DNA from: Homoserinimonas sedimenticola
Lineage (GTDB): Bacteria > Actinomycetota > Actinomycetes > Actinomycetales > Microbacteriaceae
Direction of reading: 5' to 3'
Assembly (NCBI RefSeq): GCF_026094475.1
Contig: NZ_JAPELL010000001.1
Span: forward strand, 1,078,326-1,142,325
Length of the DNA stretch: 64,000 bases
Under the pieces are notes generated by a model. The model was not told where the DNA came from and ran no database searches. It saw only the letters and a list, made by a program, of their open reading frames with translations. A program made the translations under genes and the position numbers. Within the stretch, counting starts at the first letter, position 1. Every line of letters starts with the position of its first letter. Shown piece by piece: positions 7,853 to 15,636 of this stretch.

Positions 7853-8941
7853 TCAGAGGGTGCGCATTGTGAAGGCGTCGGCGAGCCGCGGCGCGAAGGG
7901 CGGTCGCGCGAGCGCCCGGATCGTGAGCGAGCGGGCGGCGTGCGCGGGACCCGGCAGCGGCCGCCCCATTCCCATATTGAATGCGGCCTGGGCGGATGCT
8001 CGGCTCGCCGCTCGCATCCTCTCGGCGTTGTAGCGGCCGAGGTCGCGGTCGCCCGTCAGCACCTCGGCGAGCGCCCGCGCATCCAACCACCCCAGGTTGA
8101 GCCCCTGTCCGCCGATCGGGCTGATCTCGTGGGCGGCGTCGCCGAGGAGCACGATGTCGGCGTTCGCGCCCTCCCCCACGACGCGGCGAGAGAGGTGCTG
8201 TCGCGCCGTGAAGGAACTCGCGGTCGTGGCATCCGTGGGCATGTGCAGGCCGGTGCGGGCGGCCACGATCGCGGCAAGCTCGGCGACGGATGCCGCAGGC
8301 CGGGGTCGCGGCACGAGAGCAACCCAGCGGCGCCCGGCCCCCGGCAGCGGAAACGACTCCACGACGCCCGCCCGTTCGAAGGAGAGCAGGGCGCTGTCGC
8401 CGAGGCCGTCGCCCGCGACATCCGCCATGATGTAGTGGGCGGTGCCACGCCGTGCCACCGAGCCGATTCCGGCTAACTCGCGGATGCTGCTGCCGATGCC
8501 GTCCGCGCCGACGATCAGCCGCGCGGTCGGGCCGCGGCGTCCGCTCTCCAGGAGCAGCTCGCGGCCACCGGGCACCCGGCGCAGGCCATGCACGCGCTCC
8601 CCCAGCACGAGACCGCCCGGTCGGAGCGTGGCGAGTTGGGCGCGCAGCATCCGTTCGACCTGCTGCTGGGCGAGCGTGTAGACGCCGTCGAGCCGCAACC
8701 TGCCGAGTTCGCGCCCATCGGCGAAGGCGGCGCCGTCGTGGAGGGCCCGCCCGTGGGCGGCGACGTCGACGCCCGCTTCGGCGAGCGCCTCGACGGCCGG
8801 CGGGTGGATGCCGACGGCGCGGGGTCGCTCGGCGATGCAGTCACGCTCCTCGATCACAACCGCGTCGACACCGCGCTGCGCAAGGAGCACCGCGAGCAGC
8901 ACGCCGACGGGTCCGCCGCCGACGACGGCGACGTCATGCAC
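7853..8941 (-). CDS. FAD-dependent monooxygenase, third gene of the type III PKS operon (SrsC-like)
   Basis: 362 residues starting at a GTG, with an 8-bp overlap into the upstream methyltransferase gene. Family features are the FAD Rossmann motif GGGPVGVLLA at residue 8, the NADPH/FAD motif IVGADGIGSSIRELAG near 143, and GDAAHEISPIGGQGLNLG near 268. This is the para-hydroxybenzoate-hydroxylase fold. In the srsABC cluster of Streptomyces griseus a flavin hydroxylase converts methylated alkylresorcinols toward alkylquinones; the same three-step layout suggests the same role here (inference). A geranylgeranyl-reductase-like function is an alternative. Confidence 0.85.
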   Translation of the reverse strand: MHDVAVVGGGPVGVLLAVLLAQRGVDAVVIEERDCIAERPRAVGIHPPAVEALAEAGVDVAAHGRALHDGAAFADGRELGRLRLDGVYTLAQQQVERMLRAQLATLRPGGLVLGERVHGLRRVPGGRELLLESGRRGPTARLIVGADGIGSSIRELAGIGSVARRGTAHYIMADVAGDGLGDSALLSFERAGVVESFPLPGAGRRWVALVPRPRPAASVAELAAIVAARTGLHMPTDATTASSFTARQHLSRRVVGEGANADIVLLGDAAHEISPIGGQGLNLGWLDARALAEVLTGDRDLGRYNAERMRAASRASAQAAFNMGMGRPLPGPAHAARSLTIRALARPPFAPRLADAFTMRTL

Positions 8942-9629
8942 GGGCGCGACTCACCCGCATGAGGAGGTAGTGCGCGGGGATGCGGGGGATCACCCGCCAG
9001 TCGGTGTCGGCGAGGCGCTCCCGCAGCTCGGCCGCGCGGTGGGCGCGGCGGATCGAGGTGAGCCCGTCGGGGCGGATGAAGGAGCCGCGCAATGCGGGCC
9101 ACGCGAGCGTCGTGCCGGTGGCGAAGGCGCGGTAGGCGAAGCGGGAGCGTTCGATGTCGGCGTGCACCGTCAGCACGCGCGCCCGGGCGCTCGTTGACGC
9201 GAGGAAGCCCTCCAGGTCGTCGACGTGGTGCAGCACGTGGTTGGAGATGACGAAGTCGAACTGCTCGTCGAGCTCCTCCGCGCGGGCCGTCACGAAGCGC
9301 ACCCCCGGCGAGGCGACGGATGCCGCGAACTCCTGCGCTCGCGGGTCGGGGTCGACCCCCGTCACCTCGAGTCGCAGCCCGTCGCGGGCCGCCCAGCGCG
9401 CAAGGGAGCGCGAGAGGTCTCCCCCGCCCGAGCCCACGTCGAGCAGCGTGCGAGTTTCTGTCGCGCTCAGCAGCGGGCGGATGACGTCGCGGTAGGTCGC
9501 GCGCCACCCCGAGACGACCGCGTTGACGTAGAGGAAGCGGCGGTAGGTGCGATCGAGGGCGGCGCGGTCGCAGTCGGCGTCGTCCATGAGCTCGGCGAGA
9601 TGCGTCGAGCGTGTGCTGAGGTCGTGCAT
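8934..9629 (-). CDS. Class I SAM-dependent methyltransferase of the type III PKS operon
   Basis: 231 residues from the ATG at 9629, whose A is shared with the polyketide synthase stop (TGATG). Motif I is clear, TLLDVGSGGGDLSRSLARWA near residue 67, followed by VTGVDPDPRAQEF and NHVLHHVDDLEGF. The frame stays open far upstream into the polyketide synthase region, but the overlap and the start of homology-like sequence fix the ATG. It probably methylates a phenolic hydroxyl or carbon of the polyketide product. The methyltransferase in S. griseus srsB is, as I recall, of a different (ICMT-like) family, so this would be a functional replacement (inference). Confidence 0.85.
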   Translation of the reverse strand: MHDLSTRSTHLAELMDDADCDRAALDRTYRRFLYVNAVVSGWRATYRDVIRPLLSATETRTLLDVGSGGGDLSRSLARWAARDGLRLEVTGVDPDPRAQEFAASVASPGVRFVTARAEELDEQFDFVISNHVLHHVDDLEGFLASTSARARVLTVHADIERSRFAYRAFATGTTLAWPALRGSFIRPDGLTSIRRAHRAAELRERLADTDWRVIPRIPAHYLLMRVSRARA

Positions 9630-10708
9630 CACGTCGCCGAGAACAGGCCCGACTCGACCGTCAGCCCCGGCCCGAACGCCATCGCGCAGACCCGCTCCCC
9701 CGGCTGCGCCTCCGCGAGGATGTGCTTGAGCACGAAGAGCACGGTCGCGCTGCTCATGTTGCCGTAGTCGCGGAGCGTGTCGCGCGAGGGCACGAGCTGC
9801 TGCTCGCTCAGGTGGAGGGTCTCCTGCACCCGGTCGAGGATGCTGCGGCCGCCCGGATGAATTGCCCAGTGCTGGATGTCTGAGGCGGATGCTCGGGCGA
9901 AGAGTGGTTGCAGAGCCCCCTCGATGTACTCGCCGATGATCTTCGGCACGTAGCTGGAGAGCACCATCTCGAAGCCCTCGTCGCCGATCGTCCACGCCAT
10001 GTCGGCCTCGCCGACCGGGGTGACGACGCTCTCGAAGGCGTCCAGCGAGCATCCGCCGCTCACCGGTTCGGAGGCAACGACGGCCGCTGCCGCGCCGTCG
10101 GAGAAGAGGGATGCCGCGACGATCTGGTCGGGGTCGTCGGAGGTGCGCACGTGCAGGGTACACAGCTCGACGCTCACGACCAGCACCACCGCGCCGGGGT
10201 CGGCGTCGACCAGCTGCTTGGCCAGCTTGAGCGCCGGCATCGAGGCGTAGCAGCCCATGAAGCCGAGATGGAAGCGCTGCACGCCGGGGCGGAGCTTCAG
10301 CTCCCGGGCGATCAGATACTCGGGACCAGGCGCGAAGAAGCCCGTGCAGGAGACGGTGATGACATGCGTGATGCGGTCGCGGTCGATGCCCTCCGTCGCC
10401 TTGCGCGCAACCTCGATGTAAAGGCGGCCGGCCTGTTCTGCGTAGATATCGTTGCGCTGCTTGGTGCTGGGCACGAGGAGCCGCCCGCTCTCGGAGTCGA
10501 AGAACAGCGGATCCTCGCTCTTCGCCTCCCACGACATCTCGGCGATCGCGCTGTGACGCGTCTCGATCGCCGCGTTGTCGAAGGTCGCGGGAACCAGCCG
10601 CTGCGCGAGGCGGCCGAGGCCCGGCTGGGCGGCGAAGACGTCGCGCACGACGTCCTGCTGCAGCACGGTATCGGGCACAAGGGTGTCGAGGGCGATGATT
10701 GCAGCCAT
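9629..10708 (-). CDS. Type III polyketide synthase (chalcone/stilbene synthase family)
   Basis: 359 residues from ATG 10708. The catalytic triad of the family is visible: Cys153 in GFMGCYASMP, His284 in AIHPGG and Asn317 in YGNMSSA; the C-terminal AFGPGLTVE motif is also present. These homodimeric enzymes extend a CoA starter with malonyl-CoA and cyclise it to resorcinols, pyrones or naphthalenes. It is first in a three-gene, overlapping operon with a methyltransferase and a flavin hydroxylase, the content of alkylresorcinol/alkylquinone phenolic-lipid clusters (inference on product). The upstream spacing is poor for a ribosome site, and a PadR gene diverges 238 bp away. Confidence 0.92.
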   Translation of the reverse strand: MAAIIALDTLVPDTVLQQDVVRDVFAAQPGLGRLAQRLVPATFDNAAIETRHSAIAEMSWEAKSEDPLFFDSESGRLLVPSTKQRNDIYAEQAGRLYIEVARKATEGIDRDRITHVITVSCTGFFAPGPEYLIARELKLRPGVQRFHLGFMGCYASMPALKLAKQLVDADPGAVVLVVSVELCTLHVRTSDDPDQIVAASLFSDGAAAAVVASEPVSGGCSLDAFESVVTPVGEADMAWTIGDEGFEMVLSSYVPKIIGEYIEGALQPLFARASASDIQHWAIHPGGRSILDRVQETLHLSEQQLVPSRDTLRDYGNMSSATVLFVLKHILAEAQPGERVCAMAFGPGLTVESGLFSAT

Positions 10709-10757
10709 ACCCTGTGTGTACCACCGGGGCGCGGCCGCCGCTCCCAGACCCCGCGTG

Positions 10758-10881
10758 GGAAATTCAGGAATCCGGGCCGAGATCTCCGATTCCCTGCGTC
10801 GGAAATTCAGGAAACGCCGCGCGTTCCACCGCGCTATGTGCGCGCATGAGGAGCTTCGGTGCCGCCATTTCCTGAACTTCC
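10758..10881. repeat. GGAAATTCAGGAA repeats, two direct at 43-bp period and one inverted
   Basis: Identical 13-bp copies GGAAATTCAGGAA start at 10758 and 10801, 43 bp apart. An inverted, one-base variant TTCCTGAACTTCC lies at 10869-10881. The shared core ATTCAGGAA and the same 43-bp period link this array to the one at 7570-7850 on the other side of the polyketide operon. It lies in the intergenic region shared by the polyketide synthase and padR. Confidence 0.9.
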
Positions 10882-10910
10882 GTGACAGGGGTGCCGCGGA
10901 TGCGTATGTT

Positions 10911-10926
10911 GTGTATTCATATACAC
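10911..10926. promoter_or_regulatory. Palindromic operator GTGTAT-TCAT-ATACAC before padR
   Basis: A perfect 6-bp inverted repeat with a 4-bp spacer lies 20 bp upstream of the padR start codon, in an AT-rich patch of an otherwise GC-rich region. PadR regulators commonly bind such ATAC/GTAT dyads and repress their own gene and a neighbour. It could control both padR and the divergent polyketide operon (inference). Confidence 0.7.
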
Positions 10927-10946
10927 CGCATGCACAAGGGGGACGG

Positions 10947-11561
10947 ATGTCGGTGCGGATGAGCATCCTCGCGATGCTGGCGCAACAGCCCAGCTACGGC
11001 TACCTGCTGCGCGCCGAGTTCGACCGTCGCACGGGCGCGAGCAGACCGCTCAACGTCGGGCAGGTCTACAAGGTGCTCGAGACGCTCGAACGCGACGGCC
11101 TTGTCACCCGCAGCGAGCAGACGGATGCTGACGGGCACGTCTTCTACGAGGCATCCGCCGCCGGCCGCGCCGAGGTCGAGCGCTGGCTGTCGAGCGCCGA
11201 GCGCCACGACGCTCCGGCCCGCAGCGACCTCGCCATCAAGGTCGCGCTCGCCTCAACCCTCCCCGGCGTCGACATCGAGCGGATGCTCGTGCTGCAGCGC
11301 CAGGCGGCGATCGAACGCCTGCAGCAGCTCACGCGCTCCCCCGCGGCCGAGGACGCCGGCCTCGGCCCCCAGCTCGCCGCCGACGCCGTCATCTTCACGG
11401 CGGAGATGGAGGTGCGCTGGCTCGACCACGTGACACAGCGCATCCGCTCTGCTCGCGCTGCGGGCGTCACGCTCGACGTGCCCTTCGACACGGAGCCGCC
11501 GAAGCGCGGGCGCCCGCGCAGGACGAGCGCGACGCGGGGAGAAACGCCCCCAAACCTCTAA
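10947..11561 (+). CDS. PadR-family transcriptional regulator
   Basis: 204 residues from ATG 10947, preceded by AAGGGGGAC. The N-terminal winged helix is typical PadR (ILAMLAQQPSYGYLLRAEFDRR, then LNVGQVYKVLETLERDGLVTR and the wing HVFYEASAAGRAEVERWL). The C-terminal helical dimerisation domain runs to about residue 165, and a basic tail rich in Arg and Pro ends the protein. It diverges from the type III polyketide synthase operon with a palindrome in the shared region, which makes it the likely local repressor. Its effector may be the phenolic product or a membrane stress signal (inference). Confidence 0.92.
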   Translation: MSVRMSILAMLAQQPSYGYLLRAEFDRRTGASRPLNVGQVYKVLETLERDGLVTRSEQTDADGHVFYEASAAGRAEVERWLSSAERHDAPARSDLAIKVALASTLPGVDIERMLVLQRQAAIERLQQLTRSPAAEDAGLGPQLAADAVIFTAEMEVRWLDHVTQRIRSARAAGVTLDVPFDTEPPKRGRPRRTSATRGETPPNL

Positions 11562-12106
11562 TGGGGCATCAGTCCAAGCAGACCGGTCCACCACGCGATC
11601 AGGCCGACGAGCAGCACCCCCTGCACGCCGATGAGCACAATCCACCCGCCGCCGCCAGCACCATACGGGCGCAGCGCCGACCAGCGGCCGATGAGGTATC
11701 CAAGAGGCGTGAACAGCATCCATAGTGGCGAAGCCGCGTCACGAGCACCACGCTGCCTCAGTGTCTCGCGATCGCGAGCAGCGAGAAGGAAAAGCGCAAT
11801 CATCCCGCCGATGGGAAGTCCCGTGAGGATGGAGCCCGCGAGCGGTGACGCGAACGAGAACGCCGTCATGACGAAGAGGGAGAGTGAGATCCAGAGGGGA
11901 GACAGCGCGATCGCCAGCACAGATCCGTTCGACTCGCGCAGATGGATCGGCCGCGCCAGGTCAGGCCGCTCCCCGCGAAGCAGAAGGCGCTCGGCTGGCG
12001 GCGGCGTCGCACGCGTGAACTCGGTCCAGTCAACGCCGTCCCACCAGCGATCGGCCCCCACCGTCGCGACATCCGGATACCAGCCCGGCTCCCTCGCCTC
12101 CCCCAC
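11558..12106 (-). CDS. DUF2510 domain membrane protein
   Basis: 182 residues from a GTG at 12106. The N-terminus carries the DUF2510 signature GWYPDVATVGADRWWDGVDWTEF, a short Trp-rich domain common in actinobacterial membrane proteins. After a charged linker come four hydrophobic segments (ALSPLWISLSLFVM, ILTGLPIGGMIALFLL, PLWMLFTPLGYLIG, WIVLIGVQGVLLVGLI). The function is unknown. It converges on padR and the two stop codons overlap by 4 bp, so the pair must share or lack terminators. Confidence 0.82.
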   Translation of the reverse strand: MGEAREPGWYPDVATVGADRWWDGVDWTEFTRATPPPAERLLLRGERPDLARPIHLRESNGSVLAIALSPLWISLSLFVMTAFSFASPLAGSILTGLPIGGMIALFLLAARDRETLRQRGARDAASPLWMLFTPLGYLIGRWSALRPYGAGGGGWIVLIGVQGVLLVGLIAWWTGLLGLMPH

Positions 12107-12225
12107 ACTGCGATCGTAGCCTGCCCACTCGCCGCCCCCCTTCCCGTGTCGGCGCGCCCGAAATAACGGGCGCGGGGAACCGCTAAGGGGTGCGGCGAGC
12201 GACCAAGCGCGCAGGGCCGGACGCC

Positions 12226-13035
12226 CTACTCCACGAGCGCGTACATCGCCACGGCCGACGCCGCCGCCACGTTGAGGCTGTCGATGCCGTGCCGCATGGG
12301 GATCTGCACGATCGTGTCGGCCGCCGCGATCGCCTCCGGGGTGAGGCCCTCCCCCTCCGTGCCGAGCACGAGGGCGACCCTCTCCGGTGCGGCCGCTGCG
12401 AAGGAGCGCAGCGGCACAGCACTCTCCGCCAGGGCGAGCGCCGCCACGTGAAAGCCGGATGCCGCGAGCACCGCCCTCGTCGACACCCAGTCCCCGACCC
12501 GCGTCCACGGCACCTGCAGCACCGTGCCCATGCTCACCCGGATCGCCCGCCGATAGAGGGGGTCGGAGCAGCGCTCCGTCACGAGCACGGCGTCGGCGCC
12601 GATGCCGGCGACCGAACGGAAGATCGCGCCCACATTGGTGGGATCAACGACGTTCTCGATGATGACGATGCGCCGAGCATCCGCCAGCAAATCCTCGACG
12701 GCGGGAAGGGGCGGCCGCTCAAGCGAGGCGATGAGGCCGCGATGCAGTACGTAGCCGGTCAGCTCGGCGAGGAGGGCGCCGGGGCCGGAGAAGACGTCGA
12801 CGTTCGGGCCGACGAGCGCGACCGCCTCATCGACCGCACCGCCGAGAGCGAGCACGGCGCGAGGACGGTGACCGGCCTCGAGCGCCCGCTGCAACACGAG
12901 CCCGGACTCTGCAATGTAGAGGCCGTGCTCGGCCGCGTCGCCGTTATGTCCCGCCTTCTTGAGCGCGACATCCGTGCGATGGGCGAAGTCGGCGAGACGC
13001 GGGTCGTCGAGCGAATCGATCGGGATGACGGGCAT
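12226..13035 (-). CDS. TrmH/SpoU-family rRNA or tRNA 2'-O-methyltransferase
   Basis: 269 residues with the SPOUT knot motifs: ENVVDPTNVGAIFRSVAGIG near residue 125, LVLGTEGEGLTPEAI near 218 and IPMRHGIDSLNVAAASAVAMYAL at the end, where SAM is bound in the trefoil knot. The N-terminal 110 residues form the substrate-binding domain of 23S-rRNA-type enzymes. It would methylate a ribose in rRNA or tRNA; the exact position is not deducible. It appears to be a single-gene unit on the minus strand, with short gaps on each side. Confidence 0.9.
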   Translation of the reverse strand: MPVIPIDSLDDPRLADFAHRTDVALKKAGHNGDAAEHGLYIAESGLVLQRALEAGHRPRAVLALGGAVDEAVALVGPNVDVFSGPGALLAELTGYVLHRGLIASLERPPLPAVEDLLADARRIVIIENVVDPTNVGAIFRSVAGIGADAVLVTERCSDPLYRRAIRVSMGTVLQVPWTRVGDWVSTRAVLAASGFHVAALALAESAVPLRSFAAAAPERVALVLGTEGEGLTPEAIAAADTIVQIPMRHGIDSLNVAAASAVAMYALVE

Positions 13036-13064
13036 CCGGCAATTCTCCCAGGGTGCGCCCGCGG

Positions 13065-13835
13065 CTACTCTGCCTGAACGATTCCGAAGGTGGCACCGAG
13101 CGGGTCTGCGACGACCGCAAAGGGGCGCCCGTCCTCGATGCGGGTCGGTGCTTCGAGGACCGTGCCGCCGTAAGCGACGGTGGCATCAACGGCGGCGTTG
13201 AGGTTGGCGACACAGAAATAGGTACGCCAGCCGGGGAGGCTGCCCTCAGGCAGCCGTCGGATGGCGGCGACACGGGAGCCGTCACCCAGGCGGGCCAGCC
13301 GGTAGTCGTCGACCGGGCTCGGTTCGCCGACGATCCACCCGAGCGTGTCCGCATAGAAAGCGAAGTTCGCGGTGTCTTCGGCGTAGAGCACGGTCCAGGT
13401 GATGTAGCCGGGCTCGGCCCGCGCAACGGGGGCAGCGCCCTCGGGTGCCTGCCACAGGCAGAACCCGGCCCCGCTGGGATCCATCACGAAGGCGAAGGTG
13501 CCGATCGATTCCTCTGCGCCGGGAACGGTGAAGGGCTCGGCAAGGATGACCGCCCTGTTCGCCTTGGCGCGGGCGACAGTCTCGGCAAGATCATCGACCG
13601 CGAAGTAGGGGTTCCACACTGCGTCGAAGTTGAGACCGTCGACGCCCTGTTGGATGGACGCGACGGGCGACGAGCCCGCCTTGGCGATACTGAGCGCCGC
13701 AATCTCTGCCTCGACGGGCGATTCGAAGGTCCAGTCCAACACTGAGGCGTAGAAGTCGAGGGAGGCGGCCGCGTCGGGTGTCACGAGCCCGGCCCATGTG
13801 ACCGCGCCGTTCTTGTTTGGTGTCCTGTCTACCAC
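13065..13835 (-). CDS. Two-domain VOC (glyoxalase/bleomycin-resistance fold) protein
   Basis: 256 residues made of two VOC halves, residues 8-120 and 130-255. Each has the beta-alpha-beta-beta-beta pattern (VTWAGLVTPDAAASLDFYASVLDW; ITWTVLYAEDTANFAFYADTLGW) and ends in DPSGAGFCLWQ or DPLGATFGIVQ. The full His/Glu metal triad of glyoxalase I or extradiol dioxygenases is not seen, so it may bind a small molecule rather than catalyse ring cleavage. It resembles the antibiotic-pathway-type VOC proteins seen near regulators. No operon partner is close by. Confidence 0.85.
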   Translation of the reverse strand: MVDRTPNKNGAVTWAGLVTPDAAASLDFYASVLDWTFESPVEAEIAALSIAKAGSSPVASIQQGVDGLNFDAVWNPYFAVDDLAETVARAKANRAVILAEPFTVPGAEESIGTFAFVMDPSGAGFCLWQAPEGAAPVARAEPGYITWTVLYAEDTANFAFYADTLGWIVGEPSPVDDYRLARLGDGSRVAAIRRLPEGSLPGWRTYFCVANLNAAVDATVAYGGTVLEAPTRIEDGRPFAVVADPLGATFGIVQAE

Positions 13836-13962
13836 TGCTCGTTCCCCTGCCGCGCTTATCCCGGTGCGAGCCTAAACCACCGAGGATCGCTTGTGGCCCG
13901 ATGTGCCCACCACTGGGGCCGGGCCGCAAGGGCGAGCACAGCGCCTTTCGCGAGGCGAGCGA

Positions 13963-15438
13963 TCAGGCGAAGGGGTCCGGCGTCATCGTGTATTTCGGCG
14001 AGAGGTACTCGTGGATGCCCTCGAAGCCGCCCTCGCGGCCGAGGCCGGACTGCTTGACGCCACCGAAGGGAGCGGCTGCGTTGGAGAGCACGCCCACGTT
14101 GAGGCCCATCATGCCCGTGTCGAGCGAGTCGATGAGTCGCTGTCCGCGTGCGAGGTCCTTCGTGAAGACGTAGCCGACGAGCCCGTACTCGGTGTCATTG
14201 GCTATCCGCACCGCCTCCTCCTCATCGCGGAAGGTCACGATTGAGAGCACCGGCCCGAATATCTCCTCTTTGAGGATGTCACTGCCCGGCTTGACGTCCG
14301 TGACGACGGTCGGCTCGAAGAAGGTGCCCTCACCCTCGATGCGGCTGCCGCCGGTGACGAGGGTCGCCCCACGCTCGACAGCATCCGAGACAAGGGCGGA
14401 TGCCTTGGCCACCGCGTCCTCGTCGATGAGCGGGCCGATCGTGACCCCCTCCTCGGTGCCGCGACCGACCCGGAAGGCCTTGACCTTCTCCGTCACCCGG
14501 GCGGCGAACTCCTCGGCGACGGACTCGTGGACGATGAATCGGTTCGCGGCAGTGCACGCCTGCCCGATGTTGCGGAACTTGGCGAGCATGGCGCCCTCAA
14601 CCGCCTTGTCGAGGTCGGCATCCTCGAACACGAGGAAGGGAGCGTTGCCGCCGAGCTCCATGGAGGTGCGCAGCACCGTGTCGGCCGCCTGCTTCATGAG
14701 GGAGACACCGACGGGGGTCGAACCGGTAAAGGAGAGCTTGCGCAGGCGGGGGTCCGCGAGGATCGGCTTCGAGACGGCGCTCGAACTCGAGGAGGTGATG
14801 ACGTTGACGACGCCCTTCGGAAGCCCCGCCTCCTCCAGCAGTCGCACAACATAGAGGGTCGTCAGCGGCGTCAGCTGGGCAGGCTTGACGACGACCGTGC
14901 AGCCAGCGGCAAGGGCTGGCCCGATCTTGCGGGTTGCCATCGCGAGCGGGAAGTTCCACGGCGTGATGAGGTAGCAGGGCCCGACGGGACGCTGCGACAC
15001 GATCATCCGTCCGGTGCCCTCCGGATTCGTCGCGTAACGACCCGAGATCCGCACCGCCTCCTCGCTGAACCACCGCAGAAATTCGCCGCCGTACGTGACC
15101 TCGCCCTGGGCCTCCGCGAGCGGCTTGCCCATCTCAAGCGTCATGAGCAGGGCCACCTCGTCGCGCCGCTCCATCAGCAGGTCGAACGTGCGGCGGAGGA
15201 TCTCGCCGCGCACCCGGGGAGCCGTCGCTGCCCACTCCGCCTGGGCGTCGGCCGCAGCATCCATCGCCGCCTGCGCGTCCTCCGCGGTGCCATCAGCAAT
15301 CGACTTGATGACCTCACCGGTTGAGGGATCGCGCACATCGAGGGTCGCCCCACCCGAGGCGGGACGCCATTCACCGCCGATGAAAAGACCATCGGGTACT
15401 GACGCGAGAAGGGCCGATTCGGATGCCACGGTCATCAT
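13963..15438 (-). CDS. NAD(P)-dependent succinate-semialdehyde dehydrogenase
   Basis: 491 residues from ATG 15438, where GGAG lies 5 bases upstream; the adjacent ATG at 15435 is equally possible, and an upstream extension of the frame looks noncoding. ALDH features are PWNFPLAMATRKIGPALAAG, the ELGGNAP motif near residue 255, and the catalytic Cys in FRNIGQACTAANRF. This sequence and GFTGSTPVG-type motifs match GabD-like enzymes. It diverges from the extradiol dioxygenase, so it may oxidise a semialdehyde from ring cleavage; succinic semialdehyde is an end product of homoprotocatechuate-type pathways (inference). Confidence 0.9.
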   Translation of the reverse strand: MMTVASESALLASVPDGLFIGGEWRPASGGATLDVRDPSTGEVIKSIADGTAEDAQAAMDAAADAQAEWAATAPRVRGEILRRTFDLLMERRDEVALLMTLEMGKPLAEAQGEVTYGGEFLRWFSEEAVRISGRYATNPEGTGRMIVSQRPVGPCYLITPWNFPLAMATRKIGPALAAGCTVVVKPAQLTPLTTLYVVRLLEEAGLPKGVVNVITSSSSSAVSKPILADPRLRKLSFTGSTPVGVSLMKQAADTVLRTSMELGGNAPFLVFEDADLDKAVEGAMLAKFRNIGQACTAANRFIVHESVAEEFAARVTEKVKAFRVGRGTEEGVTIGPLIDEDAVAKASALVSDAVERGATLVTGGSRIEGEGTFFEPTVVTDVKPGSDILKEEIFGPVLSIVTFRDEEEAVRIANDTEYGLVGYVFTKDLARGQRLIDSLDTGMMGLNVGVLSNAAAPFGGVKQSGLGREGGFEGIHEYLSPKYTMTPDPFA

Positions 15439-15526
15439 TAGTACTCCACTCGATCGACGTTGCTCAGGGGGCAGAGGAAGTCTCTCACGCGCGCGTGTAG
15501 ACGGGAGATACCGCATCAGCCGCATG

Positions 15527-15551
15527 GATGAAACGCATAAGGAGATTCATC
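15527..15551. promoter_or_regulatory. Dyad GATGAA...TTCATC between divergent catabolic genes
   Basis: GATGAA at 15527-15532 and TTCATC at 15546-15551 form a 6-bp inverted repeat with a 13-bp spacer. It lies in the 198-bp region between the divergent aldehyde dehydrogenase and dioxygenase genes, in an AT-rich patch that also holds TTATAA at 15557-15562. It could be an operator for coordinated control of both genes. No regulator gene is adjacent, so the assignment is tentative. Confidence 0.4.
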
Positions 15552-15636
15552 TTGTCTTATAACCAGTGAAACTCCGATAGTGGTCTGAGACAACGACGTT
15601 CCCGCTGCGGCGGGCCACGAAAGGAAGGTCGCGGCA

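Noticed and set aside
8934-10724. One 596-residue reading frame covering the methyltransferase and most of the polyketide synthase
   Set aside because: The first two thirds is the wrong frame of the polyketide synthase. The clear TGATG overlap gives two separate genes.
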